This document shows positions 47,901 through 62,597 of a stretch of 64,000 nt of DNA, piece by piece (the first letter of the stretch is position 1; each line of letters begins with the position of its first letter). The stretch is taken from NCBI RefSeq assembly GCF_041146795.1, contig NC_135170.1, positions 33,001,033-33,065,032 of the forward strand. The letters are read 5' to 3'. The translations under genes and the position numbers were made by a program. The notes under the pieces are model-generated. The model was not told the origin of the DNA. It worked only from the letters and a program-made list of their open reading frames with translations, and searched no databases. The stretch comes from Maylandia zebra. Its lineage: Eukaryota > Chordata > Actinopteri > Cichliformes > Cichlidae.

Positions 47901-50900
47901 AAGCTATCAAAGGTCAACAGATTCTGAGTCAGAGGTCATTGTGTGGGCTTCGATAAAAGGGAGGAATCCAAAGGATCATATGACCTACATGACATGTAGA
48001 GCGAACAGCTGTGTAGCAGTAGAAAACACAGCGAGTCATAACAAACCCATAAAAACACCTCCTACATTTGCTTTCAGTCAGTTAACTAATTAGTCCATCA
48101 CAAATCAGAAACTTTGACTCATTTTATTGGGAAAAGACAAAACGCAGCTTCTTGAAGTGGAGCAGGAACTTGTGTTTAACTGTGCTTAACCACGCACAGT
48201 ATTTTGCTGATTTGCAGAAATTAAAAAGGAAGTTAACTGTAAATGGTTTGAAGCAAGCAGACATGGAGACCACTTTTTATACTAGATAACCAAAGACTAC
48301 TGACTAGCATGGCTGTCATGTTGGAGGCAAAACATACGTATAGTAAGTTTAAATATCAGTTAATCTGCAGAATTAATAGTAATTGCTTGATTTTTAAAAC
48401 ATCCCACATTTAATTGTTTAGTAAACTCAAACCTCCCAAAACAACACGTGACTGGTTATCAAAGTACTAATCAGTTAAATGTTAAACCTTAACGGGGAAG
48501 TTAAGAGTGAATGGATAGGATAAGATGGAGTTTATTTATCCAGAAAACCAGTAAATTAAAATTTTCATTAAACACAAGAACATAAAAGTTAAAGTAGTTC
48601 AATAAAATACAATAAATATCACATTTGTTGAACGGACACTTGGGTCTTTGTAACAACCTTTTTCTGTTTATAGACAGCTCACAGTGTCTTCTCAGGCTTG
48701 CTTCAGATCTAATCTCCCACTGGTTGTTTTATATCAGGAGCTCTGGCGACGAGCAGTCGGAGCAGCTGCAGCTGCTCAGTATGAAGGAGCTGATCCCGGG
48801 CCTGCAGCCGCTGGTGCTGTGGATGGCTAACTCCATCGAACTGCTGCACTTCATCCAGCATGAAGTCCCACAGCTGCTGCCATGGAGGCTGGACCAGGAG
48901 GATGAAGGTGGGCATTCATCCTTCTCACCGCTGTCTGTGTTTGTGTGTGTGCTGTTAAGACTTATTTGTATGTCTCTACAGGTCTGCTTGACTCTGAGAT
49001 ATCATCCACTCGGACAGCCTGCGAGGAAGCCATGACAGTCTTGGAGGAAGTCATCATGTTCACCTTCCAGCAGACCGTCTACTACCTAACAAAGGTTGGC
49101 CTGATAACATAAAGAGCTCACATAAAAATTACATCACATCTCCTTTGGCCTCTCTAATCTCAGTGTTGGTCACACATGAACCAGGAAGTCTAGTGCAAAC
49201 AGCGTATTCTGTTTTCATTGAGCGTTGTCCAGACAGAAAACACAATAACAGAATGGAAACACAAACTCTCAGGCAGGAAAGGCCTGTGAGATACTGAGCG
49301 AGTGTCTTTTCCACTGACCACGACATAAACACACACACAGTCCTCTCCCTCGAGGCTACACTGGTTTGTTAAATAACATAAACCAGAACTGCAATGTGAG
49401 CATTTTCTTTAATGTTGAAGCTACATTGCAAAACGCTTTAAAGAACAGCAGGTGTGTTTTAGTGTGGTTTATAGAGGATTTAAACACAAACAAAAATGAA
49501 CAGCGGAATTATTATTTTGCAGACTAAATGAAAACATAATTAGTGTAAATGTGGCTCTTTAGCCAGGACACAGCTGATGGTGGATGGAGAATATCTGACA
49601 TAAAATTGAACAATTAAAAGCAAACCAGCTTGTCGCTGTTTTTGTCAAAAAGATAATTAGATGGTGTCTGCTGGTCTTTAAAATGTTTTAAATGTCTTAA
49701 ATACACTGTTTTCCACTGAGTGCAACATAAACACAGTCTTCTCTCTCTGGGTCACTTTGGTTTGTTGATTAACAAAAGCAGACCCACAATGTGAAAATGT
49801 TCTCCAGCTTTCGAGTTACATGACAGAATATTTTGAAAAGCAAAATTAAACGTCGAGAAAAATGCAGCAAACAAAATGAAAAACACATTTTCATGTTCAT
49901 AATCAGCAGGACTGACCAGAACATATCTGGCAATTGCTGTGCAAAGACGCCCAATGATGCAAAGCCAAAAGTGGTAAATCTGCATCTGCCCAAGTTAAAA
50001 ATATGCAGCTGTAACTGTAAGATTCAACTTCAGGTTAAGATGTGATAACCAACAGACTTTAACAACATGTCCACATGCATCTATTACAAACAGTTTTTTT
50101 AGGTCTTTATAGTCTCAGGCATGAATTCTATGTTGTTATTTCACGGGGATACGGTGGTTAGCAGTGTGACCTCATAGCTAGAGAGCATGGTTTGAAGCCT
50201 TCCTGTGTGGAGTTTGCATGTTCTTCCCATGAGTTCACTCCAGGTACTCTCTTTCTCTCACAGTCCAAAGACTTGCATCTTCGGTTAATTGGCGGCTCTA
50301 AATCGCCAGAAGGTGTCAATGTGAGGGTAATGGGCTGACTGTGTCTGTGTCATCCCTGTGACAGCTGGCTCCAGCATCCCCGTGACCATAACCCTTTCAT
50401 GCATGAATTATGACAACCTCAATCAGGATTTTTTTTCTTAAGTATTTTTATTCATCTTCAGGCATGAAAAACAGAGTTTTGAACTCTTTTTTTTTTTAAT
50501 ATGTACTTTTCAGAGCGTTTTATACATGTACACTTAGGTGGACAACATATGTTTTGACTTATGAATTTGACAAACGCACAAATAATATTCACTCTGTGTT
50601 GTGTTTATGTGCAAGTATATCATCAAATACAAGAAAACAGCCTTTGAATAGCTGTACACTGTAGTGACCACTATGCTTGAAAGGGTTAAAAAGAATAAAA
50701 TGGATGGATAAAAAAAACATGGCCCTTAAATAGAGCCCTGAGGAACACCACAAGATACTGTAAAGGGAAACGTGAGAAACTGACAGATGTTAGGAAGATA
50801 ATTTATTCTAAACCCTTAAAACCTCTGGGCACACTCTTTGATTTAGACTTGTGAATGTTGGGAATCATCTTGTGTCTGGATTTGGATTTGACAGCAGTCG

Positions 50901-53900
50901 GGTTTGTAGTTTTACAGCCTGATGAGACACTCCTAGGCTGATTTTATGTGACTTTCCCAGGCTGAAGTGGCACTCTAAGGCTGTCTGGTTTACACCAAAT
51001 CCAGTCAACATTAAAGCACAAACATTTAAAGCTCTTGTCCACTCCAAAATGATGGTGGATTAAGGTTCATTGGATTGGGTGTTTGAGCTTTATTTTAGAA
51101 AACATTAAATGTGAAGAATTTAGCAGTGGAAGACTGACAGAGAAAGATAATCCACCTTAAATCTGAGCATAAGACACTACAACTCATATGTTAATGTTAG
51201 AGATTTTAAAAAGGGGGGAGGGGTTGGAATTTCAGTTGTTTTTAACTTTAATAATTGCCTTCTTAGAGATAAAATGCCAGACAGCATATTTTTACAAATC
51301 TGAAACCAGTCTGGGATGTTGAGGATTTTTATGAGTAGAAACTGCACCACCGCCACAACCCTGCAACTTCTGAGGAAGGAAGCAGGAACAGCCTGTCCTG
51401 TTTTGTTTACTCAAAGATTTTTCGAATGACTTTCTGAAAATATAATTCTCTTATTGTATGTTTTTAGTCTTATAAAGTGTTTTGTTTGTCAGACATTAAT
51501 TTATCACTTTTGAGGCTCTGTATTCACTCAGCTCCACCTTTACTGAGAATATAATGTACTCTGAATTGTCTTGACATGTATTACTTATACATGTTTCACT
51601 TGACTGTTTTTCTGTTGGAGAAAGGGAGGATTAGCGGCTGTGAGTCTGTTTCCTGCAGAGGAAGACAAGTTGTCATATGAGAAACACCCAAAAGACAAAA
51701 AGGAAGGGAGGAGGAGTCAAAAAGGGTCTTTTTGTTAATTTCCTGTGAAGTATGACTCTTCAGTTCTTCTTTTTCTCCCTGCTAAAGCTATTTGTGACTA
51801 CACTGTAAATAAAACTGTGGAAAAAATGTGTTAAAGAAGCAGAAAAAAGGCATCTATGTGCACAGAAAGTAATTTTAAACCATCAGCCCAGCTCAACACC
51901 TGCAGGTCTGCTGTGTTTCACTGTAAACTATCAGCTGACCTGTTGCCTCAGGCATGCAGGGTTACGGCCTCTGTCAGCGTGTCTGAGCTCATTATCTTAG
52001 TCATGTTGTGTGAGTGTGTTGGTGTGTTTGATGAGGCAGCGGTTGATGTCATGCGTGTGAAACAATGGCAGAATTGTCTAAGCAGCAGCACGAGGAGTGA
52101 TAAGAGCTGACGGCGAGGTAGTATTCAGTACGAAAAGCTTGCAGGTTTATTTATCTACACTGTAAATCTGTCAGTGTAGAGTCTGCTTCCTTCAAGCTGC
52201 AGGTGGATTTTTGAGCTCAAAGTAAATACAAACTTGCTGCCATGCAGCCTCAGATTTTCAGCATCGAGTTCACTTTCTAGGAGATCAGAAAAATGCCCAC
52301 GTTTTCCACACAAACAGCAGGGAGGGTCATGTTTGGGTTATGAATGCTGCAAATATAGCACTACCATACAGTCATTAAATCTGTGGGAGAATGAAACTGT
52401 TATAAACAGATTATGTTGTATGAATCATTTTTGAGTGTTTAGTTAGCTTTTCTGGGCACGGCACAGATTTACAAGTTTAAAAAAAAGAGGCTCCGATCAA
52501 CAATTCAACAGGTGCTCTTGTTCAGTGAGACATATAGAAGCACCAAGAACAAAATGAGATGCAAGTATAACCGTGAAATTATGCTTTAAGTTTATTCTTT
52601 GAGCAAATTAGCAGAAAAAACAGACTTTATTCTAGGAGAGCCAAAAACGGTGTGAAAAAGACTTTAGTTTATCAGGAAAGAAAAGGGCCCTTAAAATACT
52701 CGCATGTGTGTCTGAAATAAGTCAAACTGTGGTGTAACTGCAGCATTGGGCTATTCATGTCTCTACAGCTGCCCTTTGTGCCGTGAGCCTCGGGCTTTTC
52801 TGCAGGGCTTCCTGTTCACTCTGTGAATGCCTTCCTGTCTTATTATGATGTCCTGCACACCTTACACGTGATTTGTGTTGCACCTCTCTTTGTGTAATTA
52901 CTTATAAATTAGCCTTTTAGAAAAAAATACGCAAGTTTTTCTGCGTATTTAAATTTGCCCTTTTTTGTAAATTCACTATTTTTACTGTTTTTACCTTCAG
53001 AGGGCCCTAATGTGCCATTACATGCTTTCAGTTGTTTCTTGAGTCACAGCATAACAAAGGGAGTTCATGTCAGTAGTTCATGATGTCTCCTACCCCCTCC
53101 ACAGAGCATGTATTCAGCCCTGTCTGGCCTGCTGGATGGGAACCCTTTCTCAGAGAGCGGTCAGCTGCGAGTGCCCGATGGTCTTGAGAGCATCCTGGAG
53201 GTCCTGAAGGAGGCGCTGAAGCTGCTGACGGCCTTCCAGGTGCATCCAGACATCGCGTTACAGCTCTGCGCCTACCTGTTCTTCTTCATCAATGCATCGC
53301 TCTTCAACACCCTCATGGAGAGAGGTAAGATCTGTTATTTCTCATTTAATGCACATAATATAATATTAACTGTGAGTTTCTATGTAGTCTGTCTTCTTAT
53401 TGTTTTCTCATATTTTGTCTTATTTTGCTCTTTTATATGTATGAGAATGTTTATGCTTCTCTTTCTTTAACTTCTAATGAAAGCTGACGTGCAAATAAAC
53501 TTAAATATCATTCATGTCCTCTCTCTGTTGTTGTTCAGGATCTGTCGCTGGGTTCTATCAGTGGTCCCGAGGCGTGCAGATCCGGGCCAACCTGGACCTG
53601 CTGATGGACTGGATCCAGAGCATCGGTCTGGGTGATCTGGCCACAGAGTTTTTCCAGAAGCTCTCTGCTGCTGTCAATCTGCTGGCCACACCCAAAGAAA
53701 CCCTGCTGCAGGTCAGAGGACATCCTCTTTTCCTTTCCTGTTTGTCTTACCGCAGGCGGGTGTAGCCGAGCGGCAGAGTCACGTTTACGCCAGCCCGAGT
53801 ATTTCCTCTAATGTATACGAGTTAAATGTTTCTGGCTCATTTAAAACTTTCCATTTTTGGGGAAATCTAAAGCTCAATTACATTTTCCAAACTCTTGGCT

Positions 53901-56900
53901 CCTTCTGTCAAACATTATGGTGACCAGTAACACCGCAGAGCAGCGTGTCAGTCATTTTAGATTGTGGTCCCCTTACAGACCAGTTTGATCTTAAACTGGA
54001 CGAGTAAAAACCAGTTATGAGAAGAGAAGGAGGAAAGGGAAGGGGCACACAAAGGAAAGAAGGATAAAAGGGGGAGGAGAAAAACAACGAAAAGCAAGCG
54101 AAGGAACAGAGGAAATACAAGAATAAAGGAAAGACACAAAGAAAGGAACAAAAGGAAAATGAAATGAAGGAGAGAAAGAAATGAAAGAACAAAAGAGAGA
54201 AGAGTAAAAAAGAAAGAAAATAGATAAATTAGAAAAATAAAGACGGAACGAAAAATGAAGAAAATGAGCATTGAAAGGGAAGAAGCAACAGAAAAAATGA
54301 AAGAAGAAGAAAGGATTTCTGTTTTACCACAAAATAACCGACATCATATTAAAAGAAAAAAGAAAACATACAGCGGGCTGAATCAGACGCACTGTCAGGC
54401 CTGTTCTGGCCCCCGGGCCACATGTTTGACAGCACTGCCACAGAGCCGAGTCCAGTGCTGTCTGTGGAAGCACGCTCTTGCTTTGTGGTTATTGTCCCCT
54501 TGAGAACAGCTGCAGTATGAGGAAACAGAGTAAACACACTAAAATGTTTTAAACCCTGATGTCACACTGCCAGTGAAGGTGTGGCTGACTTCACTTGGCT
54601 GTGATGAGGATATCCTGTTTGCTCGGACTAACACTTCAGAAATTATCAGGTTAAGGCCTCGTTTAAGGAGCTGTTCAAACACAGAGCGGAGAAAAATCAT
54701 CTTAAAGGCTGACAGACAATCGGAGAACAACCTGCTCATATTTGTGTCTACACTTCAGCCTGTGTGGTGCTGCGGTAGCTCGCCACTTTAGTCCGTCCTT
54801 AAGCAGGCTGTTCACATAGCTACCTATTCAGATCCTGTTTACTCTAAGAAGGAAGCTGAGCTCTCACTTAGTATGTTATTAAACACTGAGCCACTGAAGG
54901 GAAACGGACCTGCAAAGTTCCCCAGGTACAAAGCACCTAGAAGGTCATTCAGTTAGTTAACGTTACTTAAGGACACGAGGGCAGTTTAAGCTGGCCCTGA
55001 CTGAGGGGTGGGCGGGTAAGGAGTTTATATTTAGGCCTTCTTGTGTCAGTCTGAGGTCACATGGTTTGTCTTTAAATAACCTCAGTCATATAAAACAACC
55101 ATTATTTTTACCAGTGCATAACCTCAAGAAGTCTTTCATCTACAGCACACTTATTGATTATTAAAGAACATGATGTACACTCTCTGTGTTTCATATACCC
55201 AGTTTAAAAAACGGAAACATTATTGAACCATAACTCTGGTTTCACACTGCGAGGCTGACACCTGTTTTTACTGCATGACGCGCAGCACCACCCATGACTC
55301 ATCTGACGGGCGCAGCGTTTTGTCTTTTCTGCCTCGGAGTTGCTGCTTCTCGCCGCCCCTCCCCCCTGGCATGAGGTCGCTTGGTGGCTGCCGCTAAACG
55401 GCACACCCTCTGAAGATTTCTGCTTTTCCATCTGGAGCTGCTAAGAGCTGAAGTGGCTCGCTGGCACAGCTGTAAATTACCAGATGTGGGAAGTGGTGTC
55501 GCTTGTTGTGCCAGAGAACATGGCATCTGGAGGGCCTTATTTTAGGGGGACATTAAATCTCAGACATCTTTAAAAATGAGACATTTTTAAAGTTTGGGTT
55601 GTTTGTAAGCGGAACTTAAAGTTCATCTTCTTCTCCTCGGCTCAGCGTGGCGTCTCTGTGGCCGAGCAGCTTCCAGCTTCTGTTGGCCCCAGCAAGTCTG
55701 AGCACTGTCTTTACCTTCAGTAGTTCAAGTGGGAGCAGGCCGAATGAAAGGTGTCATGTTTGTAAAGTTTGTCCTGTAACAGATGCATGACTAGTATGCA
55801 GTGAATCACCTGTTTCCATATCCTCAAGCTACTTCCAGCAGAAGGAATCCTCTGTGTTTCAGGAACATCAGCAGGCAGAGTGATGTCATAACATGTCATC
55901 ATACTAACAAAACAAAAAGGATATAATAAAATAAAAAAGGACAAAGATGATTGAGTATGATTTGGTTATGTTTTTGTTAATTTTGCATCATTTTGGACTT
56001 CAAACACACTATGACGCAGCCAGGCGACTCGCCTGTTTCCGTGTCCTCGAGCTACCTTCAGCAGACGCTCAGCTCAGATCAGCTGGCAGGATGACATCAC
56101 CCGATGTTTCGGAAAAACACTCATTATCAGCGTCTGTCTGTCGTTAAGGCCTGTGCAGCTGAACAAGCACATCTCCTTCTGGGATTCTGCTCATCGTACA
56201 AAGAAGACAAAGACAAACTAAACTAATGTTTATAAGGATAATGTTTTTTTTAAGTATTTAATTTTGATCCTTTTGGACTCCGTAGGTTCAATAACACAAC
56301 CAGGTGACTCACCTGTATCCTTATACTGCTGCACTCATCAAAAGATCAAATATCAAATATTGTCTTAAGTGTGCTTGAGTGGCTGCAGCTGTGAGGCGAT
56401 CACCATGTTTCACGATGTGGACTTTCCCGCTAAGAGTGTGGAGATAAAGGCGAGTTTACAGTTCTCACGCTGCACAGAACAAGCAGGACGAGTTGATTAG
56501 TGAAACTTAGCGCGCACCTCTCACTGGAGAGTAAACACAAGAAAAACTGAAACTTTAAGTGCTACTGTGGACACATTTTTCCCATGAGGCCGTGTTACCA
56601 CAGCTTCCTGTTTGCATGTTATCTAGTTAGTTTAGAATACTTTGCATGTAAATGAGAGAGTTGCTCATATGGAAGCATGATGGGAAAAATACAGTCCAAT
56701 AAGGAGCTTTTATGACTCCTACTTAAAACTAAAGCATCAGGGAAATTCTTTTATGAACCCATATTTTAACCCATGAAGAGCTTCAGAGGAGCTTTGCCTC
56801 GTGTTTATTGATGTTTTTGTCTTTTCTTTGTCGTTTTATGTCCTTCCAGGCATCCTGGGTTTCTCTCAGGACCGAGTTCTCTGCTCTGAAACCCGCCCAG

Positions 56901-59900
56901 CTTCACCACATGTTGAGGGAGTACAACTCTGGGAAGGCCTGCCCCCCCGGATGGAGCCCGTCACTGGGTGATGCAGAGGACGCCTTCAGAACGGGTAAAG
57001 AACAGACTTACTGAATGATGACGTAGCAGCCTTGTGTCCCGTCTGTGGTCATTTTTAGCCTGTCCGGCTTTTTACCAGCTCTGTTCGTGTGCAGCACGTT
57101 TTTAGTTCTCTGTGTAACTACAGCCCACGGGCTCACAGTGTCCCAAACACCAAATATTTGAATGCTTCAGAAAGAATTGCTGTTGTGGACGGATCATCAC
57201 AGATGTTTTCTTAGCTCAAGTTTGGCCCTTCTCAGTGTCTTCTTCCTGCCATATTATGGTGTTTGAGTCTCTACATGCACTTTTCCTGAGAACAAGTTAA
57301 CCTTCATTCTATCCTCCAATTCTCATAAATCTTCCCTCTGCTAATGTGTTTAAGAGCCTAACCATATTTCTTTAGGAAGCACAGCACTGTAAGTCAACCC
57401 GTCTGACCTCAGCGACCCTCCAAACCTCGCTGCTGCTACATCCAAAGTTATATTAATGCTTTCAAAGTCATGTCAAGTTTTTCTTCTTACTACTAACATG
57501 AGTCATAGCCCCATAAATTCTCTCTATTTTATTGTAACACCTGAGAGGACAGCCACACTGATCGATTTATTGTAACTGAAAGAATTTGAAGTGTTTTTAA
57601 ATCTCAGTGCTACTCAGAGATTGTTTTTTTTTTTTTGGAACAGACACTTGGAGCATTTGGGCCCCAGTATAGTTAATAACAGTCGATTTAACGAGCAGTT
57701 TCTAGTTAAAATCGTTCTAAGGATTAACTTAATGCACAGATTCTAAATGATCAATTTTAGAGGCCTGCAAAGGTTATGAGGTTGGAGGGTTAGCAGTGGC
57801 CTAGTCAGACCTTTATGTTTTGGTTTTTTCGGGCCTTAAAAACATCTTAGTCAGGTTTAGGAAAACCTTCTGTTTTAGGGCTAAAGCACGGCCCATCACT
57901 AAAGTAACCCTGCAGGCTGAAAAACGATGAGTTTGGACTCATCTCAAACTTCAAAGAGCCAAACCTCGTCTGTAATTGAGAGCGTTTAGCACCTTTGAGA
58001 AGAATGTTGTTAATTGACTCGTGGCAGGTATGAACGAGCTGCTGTTCTTCAGCTGCTGCCAATCAGAAAAATAAACCAACATTTTCTGATTAAGCAAATT
58101 AGCACAAAAAAATATATTTTTCTAATGCCCCTAATATGTATGCAAATATTTGAATGTTTCATATTTACAAATGTAAAAACATCACATTGGGTTTTGGCTA
58201 ACTGTGATGCCTTTTTTGTAATAACTTTTATTGGGAATGAATAATAAATGCAACTGCCTAATACATTCTCCTGTCATCAACAGTTCCCGTTACTTTTGCT
58301 TGGATTTCATAATTAAAAGGCTGTGACAAAGAGCTGACAAAGTGCATTTTAATGCAGTTTTTGTGAAGTTCTTCATACTGCAAGTGTTGTTTTGTTACTA
58401 GAAACATTTTCAGTTTTGTCCTCCCTACAAGACGACCTTGTTTACAGCAAACTGCAGTAATCAGACTCCTCACTCAGGAGGAATCAGAACGACCTGTTGT
58501 GCAGCTTTGCATGCTCAAACTTGTTGTCAGACAATTTTGACTGAGGAATATGTCATTATAAATAACAGGGCAGGCAGCAGGTTTAATAATGTGATTAAAA
58601 AACAAAAAGAGAAGAAGAGACTCTCCTCAGCAGCTGAGAAGCAATCTTGAAATTCCTGAAACATCAGCTGACGACGCCTGTTTATTGTTATACTCACTAT
58701 ATTGTCAGGTATTTATCCTGTGCAGCTGTGAGCGCGTCTCCTTTCATGGTTTTGTGCATATTTATTTAGAGGTCGAGGTGTAGAGGTGTAACATTTACAG
58801 AGGCCCAAAGCTGTCAATCTCAACAAAAATCAAAGTTAAAATATAAATGTAAAAAAAACATGGATTTCAGATGTCAATCAATATAAATCAATATAATAAT
58901 CAATAATCAATATAAAGATTATTATTTCAAAAAATGAATTGTTAATTATATCTTGTTAGTTTTGCAAATGAACTGATAACAAAACTATTCCAGAAAGTCG
59001 AGCAAACTTCAGAGTTAAAAGATTTACACTCTAACTCAGAGCTGCTGGAGTGAAGCTTCTTCATCGGGGGAGCAAGACTCCGCTTAACGAGCTGAAACTG
59101 AGAAAAAAAATGAACATTGGCAGGATTAATGTGGGCGTACGGTGGAGAGTAATCCTGGCCTGTCAGCCTGTTTCCACCAATCACAGTTAACTCGCAGCCA
59201 CCACCACCACCTCACTCTAACCTTTTTCACCTCCAACTTCAGATTAACCAGATTCCATCAAAGTGATTTTGTTGAGAGGTATTCATCATGCGAAGGATAC
59301 AAAATATTTAACTAAGTGAAGATAAAACAACCCTTTTATCGCTGTAACCATAAAAAAATGTTTCAGCCGGCACGTCTCCTTCTGAGCTACAGCTGTTTGT
59401 GAGAACCACCTTTCACCAGTTTGGCTGACGTATTAGAAGTTTGCGCTTTAATGAAGCTGCATTTCTTTTTATTTGTGGTGACTTCAGATTTTCCGTGTAG
59501 GCAGCGAACGATGGTGACTAGGGGATCGCCCCTGATTCAGCTCTGATGCCCTCTCTACAGTCACCATTCTGGTTTAGTGCAACATGCTGCCTGCAGAGCT
59601 ACTGATTGGTTGCACGTCACAATTAAAAACATAATTTACTGGTCTCCTTGATTACAAAGAATTGGTATCAATCTGGTGACCCGTGAGCAAAGCCTTTCTT
59701 AACAGCCTGTAGTGTATGTACTGCTTTTAATCAACGTTAAACCAAACCCAGCAGCTCCACATAAACATGCAGGATCAAATTTTATTAGAGTTGTAATGAA
59801 GTTCAGGTTGTTTTTGATGGATGGTGATTGGACTTTCCCTTCTCCTCTTCTTCATTTGCGCAGCCGACATCCTGGAGAGCTTCGACAACCACCCGCCGCT

Positions 59901-62562
59901 CATCCTGCCCAGCAGCACGTTTCACCTGGAGCTAGGCAAACCCATCGTGGAGCCGGCGCTGTTTGAACAGCTCGCACGTCTGCAGGACTTCATCAGCCAG
60001 CTTCCTCGCAGTGAAACCCGAGCCGAACCCGAAGCGGAGGAGCAGGTAACGAGCTCTCTGTGCGCCATAACGAGACAGCATTAAATGAGACACTTTGATG
60101 TTTCCGCGTCTTCTGTTGATTAATTTTACTTTGCCCAAACTCAGCCTGTCAATGAGACGACTACAGACAGCCAGTCTGCGACCTCGGCCTCGGTCAGAGT
60201 CGCCCAGGATCCCGCCGAACAGGTGGTCTCCGACCCGGTAGACCCAGATTCTCTTACATCTGCGGAACCAGCTCAGGCCCGAGTCCCTCCCGGTGACCTG
60301 AGCAGCTGTGAGGCCGTCCTGGCCCAGAAGCTGAAGAGCCTGGAGCTGCAGAACACCCTCCCAGGACAGGCCGACATGGGCTACCACAAGAGCCTGGCGC
60401 TGGACCCATCCTGCCTGCTCACGCCACCCAACACCCCACAGGGGATGGAGCTGGCTGAGCTGGAGGCTGACCTGCAGGAGGGCACCCGCCAACTAAAGAA
60501 AGGTAAGAGTGTGCTACAAATCAGGAAAGAAGTATCAGTCTGAATCTCAAGTAAATACAAACCCAAACAAAGCTCTAAATATCTATTTATCTACTCTTTG
60601 AACCCTGAACATCAGGCTTTAACAAACATTCACCTTCCATAAGTTTGGTATGAAGTTACTGTCATATAAGTTATTTATATTTTGTTTCTGCTGTAAAGAT
60701 GTTTCAAGAACACAACAACTTCCATGTGGGATACGAGGGCCTGAAGCCATTGATGAAAATATATGAGCGTTAATCAGTACTGCAAATCATTTTCAGAGCT
60801 CAGCTTATGTTTTTCTGGCTTCTCAGATGCTTTAGTGGGTTTTTTGGTTGTCAGTGAGCGTAGAACATGTTCAGCAGTCACTAAAACAAAGATTGAGCCC
60901 CCTTAGTTGGTGCACATGCCAACAACCTGACCACATTTTTGTAGTTCTTTCTTGGCTTCATTGGCACGCAGCACGTTTTAATTCAGATGACACACAGGGT
61001 GACTCCCACCTTTGTCTCCTTCTCAAACCCCCTTTAAGTCTTTAGGGGAGTATTTAGCAGCCTGACCCTGTGGGCCGGCTGCATATTTGTCCACATAAAG
61101 GTGGCTTCGCCCTCCTCCTCCTCCTCTTCTTCTTTTACTGACTCTGGAGGTCAGGAATTTCAAGTGGAAGGCTGCTCAGGGTGGGTTCACTGTGCAGAGG
61201 AAAGAGAGCTTCCTCTCCCACCCCTATTGTTTATGGACGCCTCCGTCATGAGGTCATCTGTAGGAGTGAGAGGGAGTCGCTGAGAAAATAATGAGTCAAT
61301 TTCCAAGTTTCAAACATTTTTCGACCCAACTGTGAAAAATAACGACATCCAGAGACTGTATATAAAGACGGACAACACGGCATGACGCACACTCACACTG
61401 TGGTGGAGCCTTCAGGGGAAATTTGGGTTTCTGTTAGTTGGGGACTCGCGCCACCTCTTGAGCCACAGCCACTGGAGCTGCTTGTTGCCTTCAGCTCTAA
61501 GATGTGTTTTTAGTCCCAAAGTAGGTAGAAAAATTTCCTCAAGACATTTACCAAATACACACCAAAGACACAACATGCATATAAAACAGAGGCTGTAATG
61601 GTTAAAAGTGCTGTAGTGGATTCAGGAAGGAGGATCTGCTCCAACGATTCCTCACATCTGAACCTTCAGGAACGCTTTTCATCACCTGTGCTAAGGCGCT
61701 CGCTGACAGATGCCCCGGTGGGCCTCAGCGCTCCAACAGAAGCAGGATTTGGTTGATCTTAATCAGACGTCTTTACTCTCATTGGTCACTTGTTGCTTTG
61801 TGTTTTCCCTCTTAACGCTTTTAACAAAAGTAATTTGCTGAGAAGCTTTGAGGATTACACTGGACCTAAGCCATCTGGCACCTTCTCTCTACTTAAGGGC
61901 AGGAAATCCCTCAGTTTAATCTGCACCGTTTATACTTTTATATAAAGGTGGATCCATTAAATGTTAAATGTTCATTTCTTCCACTGTTTGAATAATTTCC
62001 TGCTTCTCCTTCTTCCATTACAGATAAGCACTTATGTGTGTGTGTGGGGGGGTTGTTGGTATTTTTATTTAGCCTTTATGAACTAACGATAAAATTGTTT
62101 CCAAGGAAAATAATTGGCACATTCCTATATGATTTTAAAATCTGCAACGTTTAACTGTAAATTAAACTAAGACCAAAGTAAAGAGGAAAAGCTTTAGTTT
62201 TCTTTTCTCTGTACAGTTTTATGATAAAAGCCCATTGTTGTTCAGTCTAATTGCAGGGGAATTTGAACGCTTCAGTATTTTCATCAAGTATTAAATAAAT
62301 CATTATGAGAAGTGATAAATTTGTCCCTTCCTAGACAGTTAAAGTTAAGGTTACCCAAGTTCATGTGATAACAACCAACGGCTATTTTTTTCAGTTGTTT
62401 AGCTTCTAAAACCTCCAAAATCACATGAAAACTTTATGTGGCATGAATATAACTTCATAAGAACTGAGACACATTCTGCAAGGAAAGCTATTTTTAAAAG
62501 TTTTCTTTAAGAATATTGGCAAAAAAACAAAAAAAGAACTTTGTTTTCTTCTGTTTTGTCCT

Positions 62563-62597
<35 letters not shown>

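Noticed and set aside
53908..54271. Phe/Ser/Leu-rich minus-strand frames
   Set aside because: They are the complement of the purine tract; low complexity, not coding.
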